From NCBI RefSeq assembly GCF_014199325.1, contig NZ_JACIJJ010000005.1, positions 80,902 through 144,901 of the forward strand: a DNA stretch of 64,000 bases, written 5' to 3'. Within the stretch, counting starts at the first letter, position 1; each line of letters opens with the position of its first letter. Position numbers and translations under genes: made by a program. Of this stretch, positions 18,361-27,472 are shown in pieces. Origin of the DNA: Sphingomonas yantingensis (lineage in GTDB: Bacteria; Pseudomonadota; Alphaproteobacteria; Sphingomonadales; Sphingomonadaceae). The notes beneath the pieces are model-generated. The model was not told the DNA's origin. It saw nothing but the letters and a program-made list of their open reading frames with translations, and searched no databases.

Positions 18361-18397
18361 AGCGGATTTGTCCGCAGCTTGAAGGAGAGGGACGGCA

Positions 18398-19582
18398 ATG
18401 GCCGATCTGCCGCTCGCGGGGCTCCGCGTACTCGACATTTCGCAGGTGATGGCGGGGCCCTTCGCCTGTATGCTGCTCGGCGACATGGGCGCCGACGTCA
18501 TCAAGATCGAGCCGCCCAAGACGGGCGATTCGACGCGCCATTCGATGGGCTTCCGCCTAAAGGGGGAGGATAGCCCCGGCTTCCTCGCGCTCAACCGCAA
18601 CAAGCGCAGCATCACGCTCGACCTCAAGAACGATGGCGATCGCGAGGTGCTGTATGCGCTGGTGAAGACTGCCGACATCCTCGTCGAGAATGCGCGGCCG
18701 GGCGTCGCCGCGCGGCTGGGAATCGACTATGACACACTCGCCGCGATCAATCCGCGGCTGGTCTATGCCTCGATCTCGGGCTTCGGGCAGACGGGGCCGT
18801 GGGCGCAGCGGCCGGGGTTCGACCTGATCGCGCAGGCCATGTCGGGGATCCTCTCGTCGAATGGCTTTCCGGGCATGGAGCCGGCCAAGAATTCGATCGC
18901 GGTCGCCGATCTGGGGGCAGGGCTGTTCAGCGTCTACGCGATCCTGTCAGCGATCATTGGCCGGCAGGTGTCGGGCAGGGGCCAGTATATCGACGCCTCG
19001 CTGCTCGAAGCGGCGATGGGCCTGTCGATCTGGGAGACGACGGAGCTGTGGGGCACCGGCAAGGCGCCGACGCCGATCGGCTCGGCCAACCGCATGTCCG
19101 CGCCCTATCAGGCGGTCGAGGCGTCGGATGGCTGGTTCGTGATCGGCGCGGCCAATCAGGGGCTGTGGCTGACGTTCCTCAAGGTGATCGGCCGGACCGA
19201 ATTGCAGGACGATCCCCGCTATTCGACCAACGCCGCGCGGGTGCAGAACCGTCAGGTGCTGATCGACGATCTTGCGCCCACCTTCGCCACGCGAACGAAG
19301 CAGGACTGGATCGACGCGCTGCTCGCCGCCGGCGTGCCCGCCGCACCGATCCTCGATTATGGCGAGGCGGTGGAAAGCGAGCAGGCGGTGGCGCGCGAGA
19401 TGGTGCAGATGGTCCCGCACCCGGTCGAGGGCGAGTTCAAGGCGCTGGGCTTCCCGGTGAAGATGCGCGGTACTCCGCAACAGGTCCGGATGCCGCCGCC
19501 GCTGCTCAACGAGCATGGGGACGCGATCCGCGCCGAACTGGCCGCGGCGGGGCTGCTGCCGGCGCGCGAGGCGGCGGAATGA
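18398..19582 (+). CDS. class III CoA-transferase (CaiB/BaiF family)
   Basis: The 394-residue protein shows the family opening LAGLRVLDISQVMAGPFACMLLGDMGADVIKIEPP and the conserved Asp region SIAVADLGAGLFSVYAIL, where the aspartyl-CoA intermediate forms. Such enzymes move CoA between carboxylic acids, for example succinyl-CoA to a substrate acid. GGAGAGG upstream fixes ATG 18398. It overlaps the enoyl-CoA hydratase gene (ATGA), so the pair probably activates an imported acid and then hydrates or cleaves the CoA ester. Confidence 0.93.
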   Translation: MADLPLAGLRVLDISQVMAGPFACMLLGDMGADVIKIEPPKTGDSTRHSMGFRLKGEDSPGFLALNRNKRSITLDLKNDGDREVLYALVKTADILVENARPGVAARLGIDYDTLAAINPRLVYASISGFGQTGPWAQRPGFDLIAQAMSGILSSNGFPGMEPAKNSIAVADLGAGLFSVYAILSAIIGRQVSGRGQYIDASLLEAAMGLSIWETTELWGTGKAPTPIGSANRMSAPYQAVEASDGWFVIGAANQGLWLTFLKVIGRTELQDDPRYSTNAARVQNRQVLIDDLAPTFATRTKQDWIDALLAAGVPAAPILDYGEAVESEQAVAREMVQMVPHPVEGEFKALGFPVKMRGTPQQVRMPPPLLNEHGDAIRAELAAAGLLPAREAAE

Positions 19583-20358
19583 GCGGCCGGGTCGTCGTCA
19601 CGCGCGACGGGGCGGCGGCGCATGTCCGATTCGACAATCCCGCCGCGCACAATGCGCTGACGAGCGAGATGTGGCTGGCGCTACGCGATGCGGCGCTGGG
19701 TTTCGCCGCCGATCCGACGGTCCGCGTCGTCACCTTTCGCGGGACGGGGGGCAAGGCGTTCATCTCGGGCACCGATATCTCGAAGTTCGCCGACTTTGCG
19801 ACGGGCGAGCAGGGCGTCGAATATGAGCGCGGCATCGACGAGTGCATGGCCGCGGTCGACGCGATCCCCTGCACGACGATCGCGGTGGTCGAGGGATGGG
19901 CCGTGGGCGGCGGCATCAACATCGCCGCCGCCTGTGACTTCCGCATCGCCACGCCCGACGCGAAGTTCGGCTCGCCGATCGGGCGGACGATCGGCAACTG
20001 CCTGTCCGCCGCCAGCGTCGCGCGGATCGGCGGCGCGGTCGGCGTGCAGTTCGCCAAGCGGATGGTGCTGCTGGGCGAAATGCTGACCGCCGAGCAGTTG
20101 CTGGCGAGCGGTTTCCTGCTGAAGATGGTTGATCGCGACTTGATCGACGACGTGCTCGATGCACTGGTGGCGCGTGCGGCTGAGAACGCCCCGCTGACGA
20201 CGCGCACGACGAAGGCGACGATCCGCGCGATGACGTTCGCGGATTTACCGGCGATCGAGGCGCTGATCGCCGAGGTATACGGAAGCGCGGACTTCCGGCG
20301 TGGGGTGGGGGACTTCCTCGCGAAGACGAAGCGCGTGCCGGAGTGGGAGGGGCGCTAG
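19579..20358 (+). CDS. enoyl-CoA hydratase/isomerase family protein
   Basis: The 259-residue crotonase-fold protein has the oxyanion segments GKAFISGTDISKF and GWAVGGGINIAAACDFRIA. The usual hydratase Glu of the second loop is not in its standard place (SPIGRTIGNCLSAASVARIGG), so hydratase, isomerase or hydrolase activity cannot be told apart. It is coupled to the CoA-transferase by a four-base overlap and ends before the convergent repeat at 20389. Confidence 0.88.
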   Translation: MSGRVVVTRDGAAAHVRFDNPAAHNALTSEMWLALRDAALGFAADPTVRVVTFRGTGGKAFISGTDISKFADFATGEQGVEYERGIDECMAAVDAIPCTTIAVVEGWAVGGGINIAAACDFRIATPDAKFGSPIGRTIGNCLSAASVARIGGAVGVQFAKRMVLLGEMLTAEQLLASGFLLKMVDRDLIDDVLDALVARAAENAPLTTRTTKATIRAMTFADLPAIEALIAEVYGSADFRRGVGDFLAKTKRVPEWEGR

Positions 20359-20388
20359 ACCTCGCCCTCACCCCGAACCCAGTTCCTT

Positions 20389-20480
20389 CGTCACCCCGGA
20401 CTTGATCCGGGGTCCCGCTTCTTCTTGCCAGCAGCCTGAAGAAGAAGGAAGCGGGATCCCGGGTCAAGCCCGGGATGACG
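20389..20480. repeat. dispersed imperfect palindrome, copy B
   Basis: This second copy of the element at 6115-6210 has its two arm types in the opposite order: CACCCCGGACTTGATCCGG on the left, and on the right the reverse of GTCATCCCGGGCTTGACC. The loop has TTCTTCTT and GAAGAAGGAAG, which extend the stem. It fills most of the gap between two converging genes and could act as a bidirectional terminator-like hairpin. Confidence 0.85.
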
Positions 20481-20483
20481 AGT

Positions 20484-21959
20484 TCACCAGCTCACCGCGA
20501 TATATTTCGCTTCGCAATATTCGATCAGGCCGTGGTGCGAGCCTTCGCGACCGAGCCCGCTTTGCTTGACCCCGCCGAACGGCGCGGCGGCGTCGGACAC
20601 CAGCCCGCGATTGACCGCGACCATGCCGCATTCGATCCGCTCGGCGATCTGCAACGCGCGGCGCAGGTCTTCCGAATAGACATAGGCGGCAAGGCCGTAT
20701 TCGGTCGCGTTGGCGAGCGCGACGGCCTCGTCCGCCTCATCGAACGGGATCACGGCGGCGACCGGCCCGAACACTTCGGTTGAGAGGATTTCCGAGCCGG
20801 GCTGGACGTTTGCGATCACCGACGGGGGATAGAACCAGCCCGGCCGGTCGAGCGTCTGCCCGCCCAGCTTCACCTCGGCCCCGCGCGACACCGCGTCTGC
20901 GACCAGCCGCTCGATCTTCTGGATCGAGGCGCGGTTTATCATCGCGCCGCATTGCGTTCCCGGCTCGGTGCCCGGCCCGACCGTCAGTGCGCCCATCGCC
21001 GCCGACAGCCGCTCGACGAACGCGTCGTGGATGCCGCGTTGGACGTAGAAGCGGTTGGCGGCGGTACACGCCTCGCCCGCATTGCGCATCTTGGCGACCA
21101 TCGCCCCCTCGATCGCGGCGTCGAGATCGGCGTCGTCGAAGACGAGGAAGGGCGCGTTGCCGCCGAGCTCCATCGACGAACTGATGACCTGATCCGCCGC
21201 CTCGCGCAGCAGGATGCGCCCGACCTCGGTCGAGCCGGTGAAGCTCAGCTTGCGCACGCGCGGGTCGTGAAGGATCGCGCTGCACACTGGGCCGGGATCG
21301 CTGGCGTTGACGACGTTGACGACGCCCGCCGGCACGCCCGCGCGGCGCATGATCTCCGCCACGGCGAGCGCGGTGAGCGGCGTCTCCTCTGCCGGCTTCA
21401 GGATCACGGTGCAACCCGCCGCCAGCGCTGGCGCGATCTTGCGCGTCGCCATTGCCGCGGGGAAGTTCCAAGGCGTGATGAGCAGCGCGATGCCGATCGG
21501 CTGATACTGGACGAGGATGCGGTTGCCACCCGTGGGCGAGACCGACAGTTCGCCGTTCACGCGCACCGCTTCCTCGGCATACCAGCGAAAGAATTCGGCG
21601 GCATAGGCGACTTCGCCGCGCGCATCGGTCAGCGCCTTGCCGTTTTCGAGCGAGATGAGGTGGGCCAGCCATTCCTGCTCGGCCATCATCGCGTGAAAGC
21701 AGGCGATGAGGATATTGGCACGCTTGCGCGGTGCCGTCGCGGCCCAGGCGGCGGCAGCGGCCTCGGCGGCATCGACTGCGCCCATCGCCTCGTCGACGCT
21801 GGCATCCGCGACGCTGGTCAGCACCGCGCCGGTCGCAGGATCGGCAATTTTGATCCGCTTGCCGCTCGCTGACGGGACCCAGGCGTCACCGATGAGGCTG
21901 TCGGTGGGGATGGCGAACGGGGCTGGCCGCCCGGCGGGCGTGTAGCTGTTGACGGTCAT
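20484..21959 (-). CDS. NAD(P)-dependent aldehyde dehydrogenase, succinate-semialdehyde dehydrogenase type
   Basis: The 491-residue ALDH has ITPWNFPAAMATRKIAPALAAG, KPAEETPLTA, the catalytic Glu in SMELGGNAPF and the catalytic Cys in NAGEACTAANRF. The C-terminal FGGVKQSGLGREGSHHG block is typical of GabD-like succinate-semialdehyde dehydrogenases. I chose ATG 21959 (MTVNSYTPAG). A longer start at 22010 would overlap the upstream gene and begin with low-complexity residues. It is the last gene of the seven-gene operon, next to the Fe-alcohol dehydrogenase, so it probably oxidises the aldehyde that enzyme forms. Confidence 0.9.
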   Translation of the reverse strand: MTVNSYTPAGRPAPFAIPTDSLIGDAWVPSASGKRIKIADPATGAVLTSVADASVDEAMGAVDAAEAAAAAWAATAPRKRANILIACFHAMMAEQEWLAHLISLENGKALTDARGEVAYAAEFFRWYAEEAVRVNGELSVSPTGGNRILVQYQPIGIALLITPWNFPAAMATRKIAPALAAGCTVILKPAEETPLTALAVAEIMRRAGVPAGVVNVVNASDPGPVCSAILHDPRVRKLSFTGSTEVGRILLREAADQVISSSMELGGNAPFLVFDDADLDAAIEGAMVAKMRNAGEACTAANRFYVQRGIHDAFVERLSAAMGALTVGPGTEPGTQCGAMINRASIQKIERLVADAVSRGAEVKLGGQTLDRPGWFYPPSVIANVQPGSEILSTEVFGPVAAVIPFDEADEAVALANATEYGLAAYVYSEDLRRALQIAERIECGMVAVNRGLVSDAAAPFGGVKQSGLGREGSHHGLIEYCEAKYIAVSW

Positions 21960-21975
21960 GATCGGATCGGTCCTG

Positions 21976-23196
21976 TCAGATCGCGGCGAGGCGCTGGCGC
22001 TCGCCGGCAAAGGCCGCTTCGGTGATCGCGGTCATCGCCGCGAGGTCGAGCGGGCGGGGATTGTTCTTGACCAGCCGCTGCGCGCCCAGCGACGCCTCGG
22101 CCACATAGGCCTGCTGATCGGCGGCAAGGCCAAGGTCGGCGAGCGTGCGAGGGATGCCGATCTCCGCGAACAGCGCGGCGATCGCGTCAATGAAGCCCTG
22201 CGCGCCGCCCTCGACCCCGACCAGCGCCGCCAGTTCGGCGAACGCCGGTTCGGCGGCGGGGCGGTTGAACTGCATGACATAGGGGAGCAGCGCGGCGACC
22301 CCCGCGCCGTGCGCGGTGTGGGTCAGGTTGCCGATCGGATATTGCAGCGCATGCGCCGCCGCCGTCCCCGCGGTCCCGAACGCGCACCCGGCCATCAGCG
22401 AGGCGAGCATCACCCCCTCGCGCGCTTCCATGTCGCCGCCGTTCTTCACCGCACGGGCGAGGAAACGGAAGAGGTTCGCCACCGCGACCTTTGCGTACGA
22501 GTCCGAGATCGCGTTCTTGCCGACGAAGACGTGATCCTCGGTCAGGCGCGGGTCGATCGGCCGCGCGGCGTTGGAGAACGCCTCAACCGCATGGGTCATC
22601 GCGTCGGCGCCCGACAGGGCGGTCAGGAACGGCGGGCAGGTAGCGGTCAAGTCGGGGTCGCAGACGGCGACTTCCGGGATCAGATACGGGCTGGCGATGC
22701 CGATCTTGGTCCCGCGCGCCTCGTCATGCACGACCGCGACGGGTGTGGCCTCGGAACCGGTGCCCGCGGTCGTCGGCACCCCGATCAGCGGCAGGATCGG
22801 GCCGGGGACGGCGAACTCGCCATAATAATCCGAGACCTCGCCGCCATGCGTCAGCAGCACCGCGGCGACCTTGGCATGGTCGATCGCGCTGCCGCCGCCG
22901 ATGCCGATGACGACGTTCGGCATGAAGTGGCGCGCCGGCGCGACGCAGGCGTCGATCGCGGTGACGGGCAGGTCGGGGATCACGCCCGCGAAGACCTGTA
23001 CCTCGACGCCGTTGCCCTCAAGATCGGCGAGGATCGCGGCGAACTCGGGCTGCGCGGCCTGCCGCTCGTCGGTGACGACGAGGGCGCGGCGGCCGATCCG
23101 GGCGGACGCCGCGCCGATCGCAGCGCGCTGGCCGCGCCCAAACAGGATCGTGCGGGGCAGCCGGGCGGCGCCGAAAACGGGGGGCAGGCCGGTCAC
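21976..23196 (-). CDS. iron-containing alcohol dehydrogenase
   Basis: The 406-residue group III alcohol dehydrogenase has IGGGSAIDHAKVAAVLL (NAD-binding), PTTAGTGSEATP, and the metal ligands in SGADAMTHAVEAF and HALQYPIGNLTHTAHG. The family includes 4-hydroxybutyrate dehydrogenase, maleylacetate reductase and lactaldehyde reductase. The start is GTG 23196, which overlaps the cytochrome stop (GTGA). With the semialdehyde dehydrogenase next to it, a hydroxyacid to semialdehyde to diacid route is plausible but not proven. Confidence 0.9.
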   Translation of the reverse strand: MTGLPPVFGAARLPRTILFGRGQRAAIGAASARIGRRALVVTDERQAAQPEFAAILADLEGNGVEVQVFAGVIPDLPVTAIDACVAPARHFMPNVVIGIGGGSAIDHAKVAAVLLTHGGEVSDYYGEFAVPGPILPLIGVPTTAGTGSEATPVAVVHDEARGTKIGIASPYLIPEVAVCDPDLTATCPPFLTALSGADAMTHAVEAFSNAARPIDPRLTEDHVFVGKNAISDSYAKVAVANLFRFLARAVKNGGDMEAREGVMLASLMAGCAFGTAGTAAAHALQYPIGNLTHTAHGAGVAALLPYVMQFNRPAAEPAFAELAALVGVEGGAQGFIDAIAALFAEIGIPRTLADLGLAADQQAYVAEASLGAQRLVKNNPRPLDLAAMTAITEAAFAGERQRLAAI

Positions 23197-23582
23197 TTGG
23201 CCGAAACCGTCTTGAGGTAAGCCACGATGTTCGCCTGATCCTGTGGATTGGTGACGGGCGCGGCCATCATCTTGGTGCCGGGGACCAGCTTCGATGGGGC
23301 GGCGATGAAGCGGGCGATCGTTGCCTCGTCCCAGGTCAGCCCCGCCTTCTGCATCGCGGGGGAGTAGCGATAGCCGGCGACCGCGCCCGACTTGCGCCCG
23401 ATCACGCCGGCGAGGCTGGGGCCGACACCGTTCTTGCCGGGTACGACCGCGTGACAGGCGGCGCAGCGTGCGAAGGTCGTCTTGCCCTTGGCGGCATCGC
23501 CCGGCGGTGCCGCGGGTGGCAGCGCGGCGGCGGCGGCACCAAGGCCGGCCAGCCCGAGCGCGAGGATGGAAGTGCGAAGCAT
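23193..23582 (-). CDS. exported class I cytochrome c
   Basis: The 129-residue protein has a signal peptide (MLRTSILALGLAGLGAAAAALPP), the haem-c motif CAACH and the distal Met in VPGTKMMA, as in cytochrome c550/c2-like proteins. Sequence such as GVGPSLAGVIGRKSGAVAGYRYSPAM is standard for the class. ATG 23582 has GGAG six bases upstream; the in-frame TTG at 23594 does not. It follows the GMC oxidoreductase in the operon and is its probable electron acceptor. Confidence 0.92.
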   Translation of the reverse strand: MLRTSILALGLAGLGAAAAALPPAAPPGDAAKGKTTFARCAACHAVVPGKNGVGPSLAGVIGRKSGAVAGYRYSPAMQKAGLTWDEATIARFIAAPSKLVPGTKMMAAPVTNPQDQANIVAYLKTVSAK

Positions 23583-23598
23583 CAGGGTCTCCAAGGGG

Positions 23599-25377
23599 TC
23601 AGACGAGGCGCCCGGGGCGCTTCAGATATTTCTCGCGGATCGCGTCGGCCGCCCAGAAGGCGAGCGCGCCGACCGGGCCGGTGGGGTTGCGCGCGGCATT
23701 CTGAGGCAGCGCACTCGCGCCCAGCACGAACACGTTCGGCACGTCCCACGACTGCATGTATTTGTTGACCGCGCTGGTCCGGGGATCGTCGCCAAAGATG
23801 GCGCCGCCGGTATTGTGCGAGGTCTGGTAGGGCACCGAGCTGAACCGCCGCCCCGCCATCGCACGGCCGGGGGTGGCGGTGGCGGGCGCCTTGCCGCTGA
23901 TCTCGCCGGCGATGCGCTGGCAATGGGCAAAGGTCGCGGCCATGATCTTCTGCTCGTTCGCCTGCCAGTCGAAGGTCAGGCGCAGGAGCGGTCGGCCCCA
24001 GGCGTCGCGATAGGTGGGATCGAGGTCGAGATAGTTCTGCCGGTACGACATGACCGCGCCCTGGAACCCGACGCTCATCGTATGCTGGTATGCCTCGACG
24101 AGGCCTTTCTTCCACCCCGCGCCCCAGCGCGGCGCGCCGGGGGTGGAGGGGCGATAGGTCAGCGGATCGCCGCTGTTCTGGCCCGCGCTGATCCCCGCGC
24201 CGCCGATGTATCCGGCCTTGGCGAAGTCGAAATTGTCGGCGGCGAAATCGTCGATCCAGGTCCCGAGCGCGCCCGACCCCATGAACGGGTTGATCGCGAT
24301 GTCCTTCGGCACCTCCACCCGGGCACCGCCCAGGCTCTGATAGGCATAGTTGCGGCCGACCACGCCCTCGCCCGTCTGCGGGTCATAGGGCTTGCCGATG
24401 CCCGAGAGGAGCATCAGCTGGACGTTGTTCATCACGAACGCACCGACGACGACGAGGTCGGCGGGCTGCTCATACTCACGCCCGCGCGCATCGGCATAGG
24501 TGACGCCGGTCGCTTTCTTGCCCGTCGAATCGAGGTTGATCTTGAGCACCATCGCGTTGGTGCGCAGCTCGAAATCCTTGTTGGCGCGCGCGAGCGGGAT
24601 CATCGCGAAATGCGGGCTCGCCTTGGCATTCGCCTCGCAACCATAGTTGGTGCAGTGGCCGCAATAATGGCACGCGCCAAGCGCCACGCCGTCGGGATTG
24701 GTATAGTCGGTCGAGCAGTTGGACGCCGGGATGGGGAAGGGGTGGTGGCCCAGCCGCTTCGTCGCCGCCTCGAACATCGTCATGCTCTGGCTGGGCGTCA
24801 TCGGCGGCAGGGGGTATTCGTTCTGGCGCCGCGCCTCGAACGGATTGCCGCCGGGCTGGATCTTTCCGCGCAGGTTGCCGGCCTTTCCCGAGACGCCGCA
24901 GACTTTTTCGAAGCGGTCGTAATAGGGCTCGATCTCCTTGTAGCCGATCGGCCAGTCCTGGATCGTCATGTCGTCGGGGATCAGCCCACGCCCGTATTTC
25001 TCGACCGTGCCGGAGCGCATGCGGTGCTCCCACTCGGCCCAGCGCCAGGTGAGGCCCGACCAGTGCGCGCCCGACCCGCCGACGCCTGATCCCGGAATGA
25101 AGAACCCATATTGCCGCATCGGCAGCGCGGTCTGGCCGCGGTCGTTGCGAAAGGTGATCGTCTCCTTCGACAGGTCCTGCGCGAGGTCGAGGCGGCGAGA
25201 ATATTTGAGCGCGTCGTGCGATTGCGGCGCGAGGAAGTCGGGATTGGTATCCTGGAACTTGCCGCGCTCGAGCATCAGGATCTTGAGGCCCGTCGACGCC
25301 AGCTCCTTGGCGACGATGCCGCCGGTCCAGCCGGAACCGACGATCACCACGTCGACGGGGGGAAGCTTGGTCGCCAT
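23599..25377 (-). CDS. GMC family oxidoreductase, Fe-S-containing dehydrogenase large subunit
   Basis: The 592-residue flavoprotein has the FAD motif VVIVGSGWTGGIVAKEL, the GMC segment FFIPGSGVGGSGAHWSG and the C-terminal ALPQNAARNPTGPVGALAF. A cysteine cluster, CHYCGHCTNYGC, matches the 3Fe-4S site of FAD-dependent glucose dehydrogenase alpha subunits. The catalytic His lies in SHNTGGAIFG. It has no signal of its own; in this family export occurs by hitchhiking on the Tat-signal small subunit, encoded just upstream with a one-base overlap (TGATG). It oxidises a hydroxyl group and passes electrons to cytochrome c. Confidence 0.92.
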   Translation of the reverse strand: MATKLPPVDVVIVGSGWTGGIVAKELASTGLKILMLERGKFQDTNPDFLAPQSHDALKYSRRLDLAQDLSKETITFRNDRGQTALPMRQYGFFIPGSGVGGSGAHWSGLTWRWAEWEHRMRSGTVEKYGRGLIPDDMTIQDWPIGYKEIEPYYDRFEKVCGVSGKAGNLRGKIQPGGNPFEARRQNEYPLPPMTPSQSMTMFEAATKRLGHHPFPIPASNCSTDYTNPDGVALGACHYCGHCTNYGCEANAKASPHFAMIPLARANKDFELRTNAMVLKINLDSTGKKATGVTYADARGREYEQPADLVVVGAFVMNNVQLMLLSGIGKPYDPQTGEGVVGRNYAYQSLGGARVEVPKDIAINPFMGSGALGTWIDDFAADNFDFAKAGYIGGAGISAGQNSGDPLTYRPSTPGAPRWGAGWKKGLVEAYQHTMSVGFQGAVMSYRQNYLDLDPTYRDAWGRPLLRLTFDWQANEQKIMAATFAHCQRIAGEISGKAPATATPGRAMAGRRFSSVPYQTSHNTGGAIFGDDPRTSAVNKYMQSWDVPNVFVLGASALPQNAARNPTGPVGALAFWAADAIREKYLKRPGRLV

Positions 25378-26171
25378 CAACTGAGGTCCAGGATCGATTG
25401 GGGGTCGTCGACGCGAAAGGGTCGCCCGCGCCATTCGGCGATCTTGTCGGCATACATCTCGCCGACGCCGGGATAGCCGACCATCTTCCACGACGCCTTG
25501 CCGCGATTGCCGCCATGCAGCGGGTCGGCGAAGAAGCCGTCGGTGACGAGCTGATAGAGCATGTTGAAGAAGACCGGCGTCGGCACCGCCGCCAGCTCGA
25601 CCTTGTTCGCCTCCAGCGCGGTGACGATCTCGATGCGCTGGGCGTCGGTCACGGTGTCGAAGCTGTTGTCGGTATAGGTCTTGCGCGCCCAGGCGTTGAG
25701 GTCGGCGATGCCGTGGCGGACGATATCCGCCGGGGCAAGCGCCATCTGGTAGCCCTGTTCGGGCGTGCCGTCCTGGAAGGGGCCCTGAAGATACATGTTC
25801 CGGCCCTGACCCCAGGCCGAATAGAGCTGGCGATCGACGAACGTCGCGACGCCCAGGTCGGTGCCCTTCGCGCTGTATTCGTCGGCGGGGATGATGGTGT
25901 CGACGAACGCCTCGACAAAGGCCGCTTCCTCGGCATCGAGGAAGACGTAGCCGAGGCGGGGCACGTCGCCCGCCGGCTTCGGCGCGGCCATGTGGGTGGC
26001 CATGTCGTGCGCCTTGGGCGGCGACGGCGGGGCGGGGATGGGGGCGGCGCCCGGTTGCGGGATCGCATCGGTCTGCTGCGCGGCGAGCGGCATCGCCGCC
26101 GCGCCCATGCCGAGCCCCGCGAACTTCAGGATCGTGCGCCGGTCGGCGCGCGGGCGGTCGTCGTCGGTCAT
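25377..26171 (-). CDS. gluconate 2-dehydrogenase subunit 3-like, Tat-exported small subunit
   Basis: The 264-residue protein has a Tat signal (RADRRTILKFAGLGMGAAAMPLA). A Pro/Ala linker leads to the subunit-3 domain (FVEAFVDTIIPADEYSAKGTDLGVATFVD, then GGNRGKASWKMVGYPG). In the family this gamma/hitch-hiker subunit carries the flavoprotein to the periplasm and is needed for its activity. Overlaps on both sides (ATGA with the MFS gene, TGATG with the GMC gene) place it firmly in the dehydrogenase operon. Confidence 0.92.
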   Translation of the reverse strand: MTDDDRPRADRRTILKFAGLGMGAAAMPLAAQQTDAIPQPGAAPIPAPPSPPKAHDMATHMAAPKPAGDVPRLGYVFLDAEEAAFVEAFVDTIIPADEYSAKGTDLGVATFVDRQLYSAWGQGRNMYLQGPFQDGTPEQGYQMALAPADIVRHGIADLNAWARKTYTDNSFDTVTDAQRIEIVTALEANKVELAAVPTPVFFNMLYQLVTDGFFADPLHGGNRGKASWKMVGYPGVGEMYADKIAEWRGRPFRVDDPQSILDLS

Positions 26172-27472
26172 GCCTGACCCTCCGGGACGTAGAGCGGACG
26201 AGAGGCGTCGATGCGCGTGAAGAGGAGCGCCGCGATGACGCAGAGGACGGCGAGCACCGCAAAGGCCGCGAACCAGCCGCTGGCCGCGACGATATAGCCC
26301 GTCACCGCCGCCGCGATCGCCGCGCCGCTGTTGCCGAGCGTGTTCATCACCGCCGACACGGACCCTGCATATTCGCCGCCGATGTCGAGCGTCACGGCCC
26401 AACTGACGCCGACCGTCAATTCGAGCCCGAACAGGGCGACGCAGAAGAAGAGGATGCTGGCGACGTGCGCTTCCGACGCGGCGGCGAGCGGGATCATCGC
26501 CGCGGCGATGGCGAAGCCCGCGATCGCGACGATGCGGCGACCCATCTTGAGCCCCGCGCCCCGCTCGACAAGCCGGTCGCTGAACCAGCCGCCCGCCATG
26601 TCGCCGACCACGCCGGCGGCAAGCGGCGCACTGGCGAAGATGCCCATCGTCACGAGGTCGAACCCGCGTTCATCCGCCAGATACTTGGGAAACCAGGTCA
26701 GGAAGATGTTGATGCAATAAGCGTAGCAGAAATACATCGCCGACAGCGTCCAGAGCTGCGGACGCGCCAGGAGCTTGCCCCACGGCACGCTGACCCGCGC
26801 CTTGCCCTTGCCCAGCGCGCCCTCGATCAGCGCAAGCTCGTCCGCATTGACCGACCGATGCTCGCGCGGGGTGTCGCGATAATACCAGAACCAGAGCGCG
26901 GCCCAGCCGAGGCCCACCAGCGCGAACAGGAAGAACGGCATCCGCCAGCCGAAGGCGAGGATCAGCGCCGCGACGAGCGCCGGCGTCACCGCGCCGCCCA
27001 GCCGCGCGCCGGCATGCGTCACGCCTTGCGCCCAACCCCGCTCGGCCGGCAGCATCCAGCGCGACAGGCTGCGCGTGGCGATGGGGAACGCGCCCGCCTC
27101 GCCCATCCCGAACAGGAAGCGCGTGACCATCATCGACCCGGCGGAGAAGGTCGTGGCGGTGAGCGCGGTGAAGGTCGACCACCAGACGACGACGCCGGTC
27201 AGCGCGCGGCGCGGCCCGAACCGGTCGCCCAGCCACCCGCCGGGGATCTGGAACAGCGCATAGGCGATCGAGAAGGAGGCGAAGACCCAGCCCAGCGTCT
27301 GGTCCGAAAAGCCGAACTCGCGCTGGATCGACGGTGCCGCGGTCGCGATGACGACCCGGTCCATATAGGTGATGAGATAGGCCAGCACCGTCAGCCACAG
27401 CACGACATGTCGCGCGCGCGTGGGCCGCGTGGTCGCCGTTGCGGCTTCAGGGGCGAGCGCGTGGTCGGTCAC
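26168..27472 (-). CDS. MFS transporter (ACS type)
   Basis: About 12 hydrophobic segments span 434 residues. LAYLITYMDRVVIATAAPSIQREFG and GGWLGDRFGPRRALTG (motif A) mark the same anion:cation symporter group as the transporter at 11780. The start is GTG 27472, overlapping the amidohydrolase stop (GTGA). Its place between a periplasmic amidohydrolase and a periplasmic dehydrogenase suggests it imports the product of one or both. Confidence 0.9.
   Translation of the reverse strand: MTDHALAPEAATATTRPTRARHVVLWLTVLAYLITYMDRVVIATAAPSIQREFGFSDQTLGWVFASFSIAYALFQIPGGWLGDRFGPRRALTGVVVWWSTFTALTATTFSAGSMMVTRFLFGMGEAGAFPIATRSLSRWMLPAERGWAQGVTHAGARLGGAVTPALVAALILAFGWRMPFFLFALVGLGWAALWFWYYRDTPREHRSVNADELALIEGALGKGKARVSVPWGKLLARPQLWTLSAMYFCYAYCINIFLTWFPKYLADERGFDLVTMGIFASAPLAAGVVGDMAGGWFSDRLVERGAGLKMGRRIVAIAGFAIAAAMIPLAAASEAHVASILFFCVALFGLELTVGVSWAVTLDIGGEYAGSVSAVMNTLGNSGAAIAAAVTGYIVAASGWFAAFAVLAVLCVIAALLFTRIDASRPLYVPEGQA

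Noticed and set aside
20484..23196. Assigning the Fe-alcohol dehydrogenase and semialdehyde dehydrogenase to 4-hydroxybutyrate catabolism
   Set aside because: Both families are broad and the rest of the island does not point to 4-hydroxybutyrate; substrate left open.
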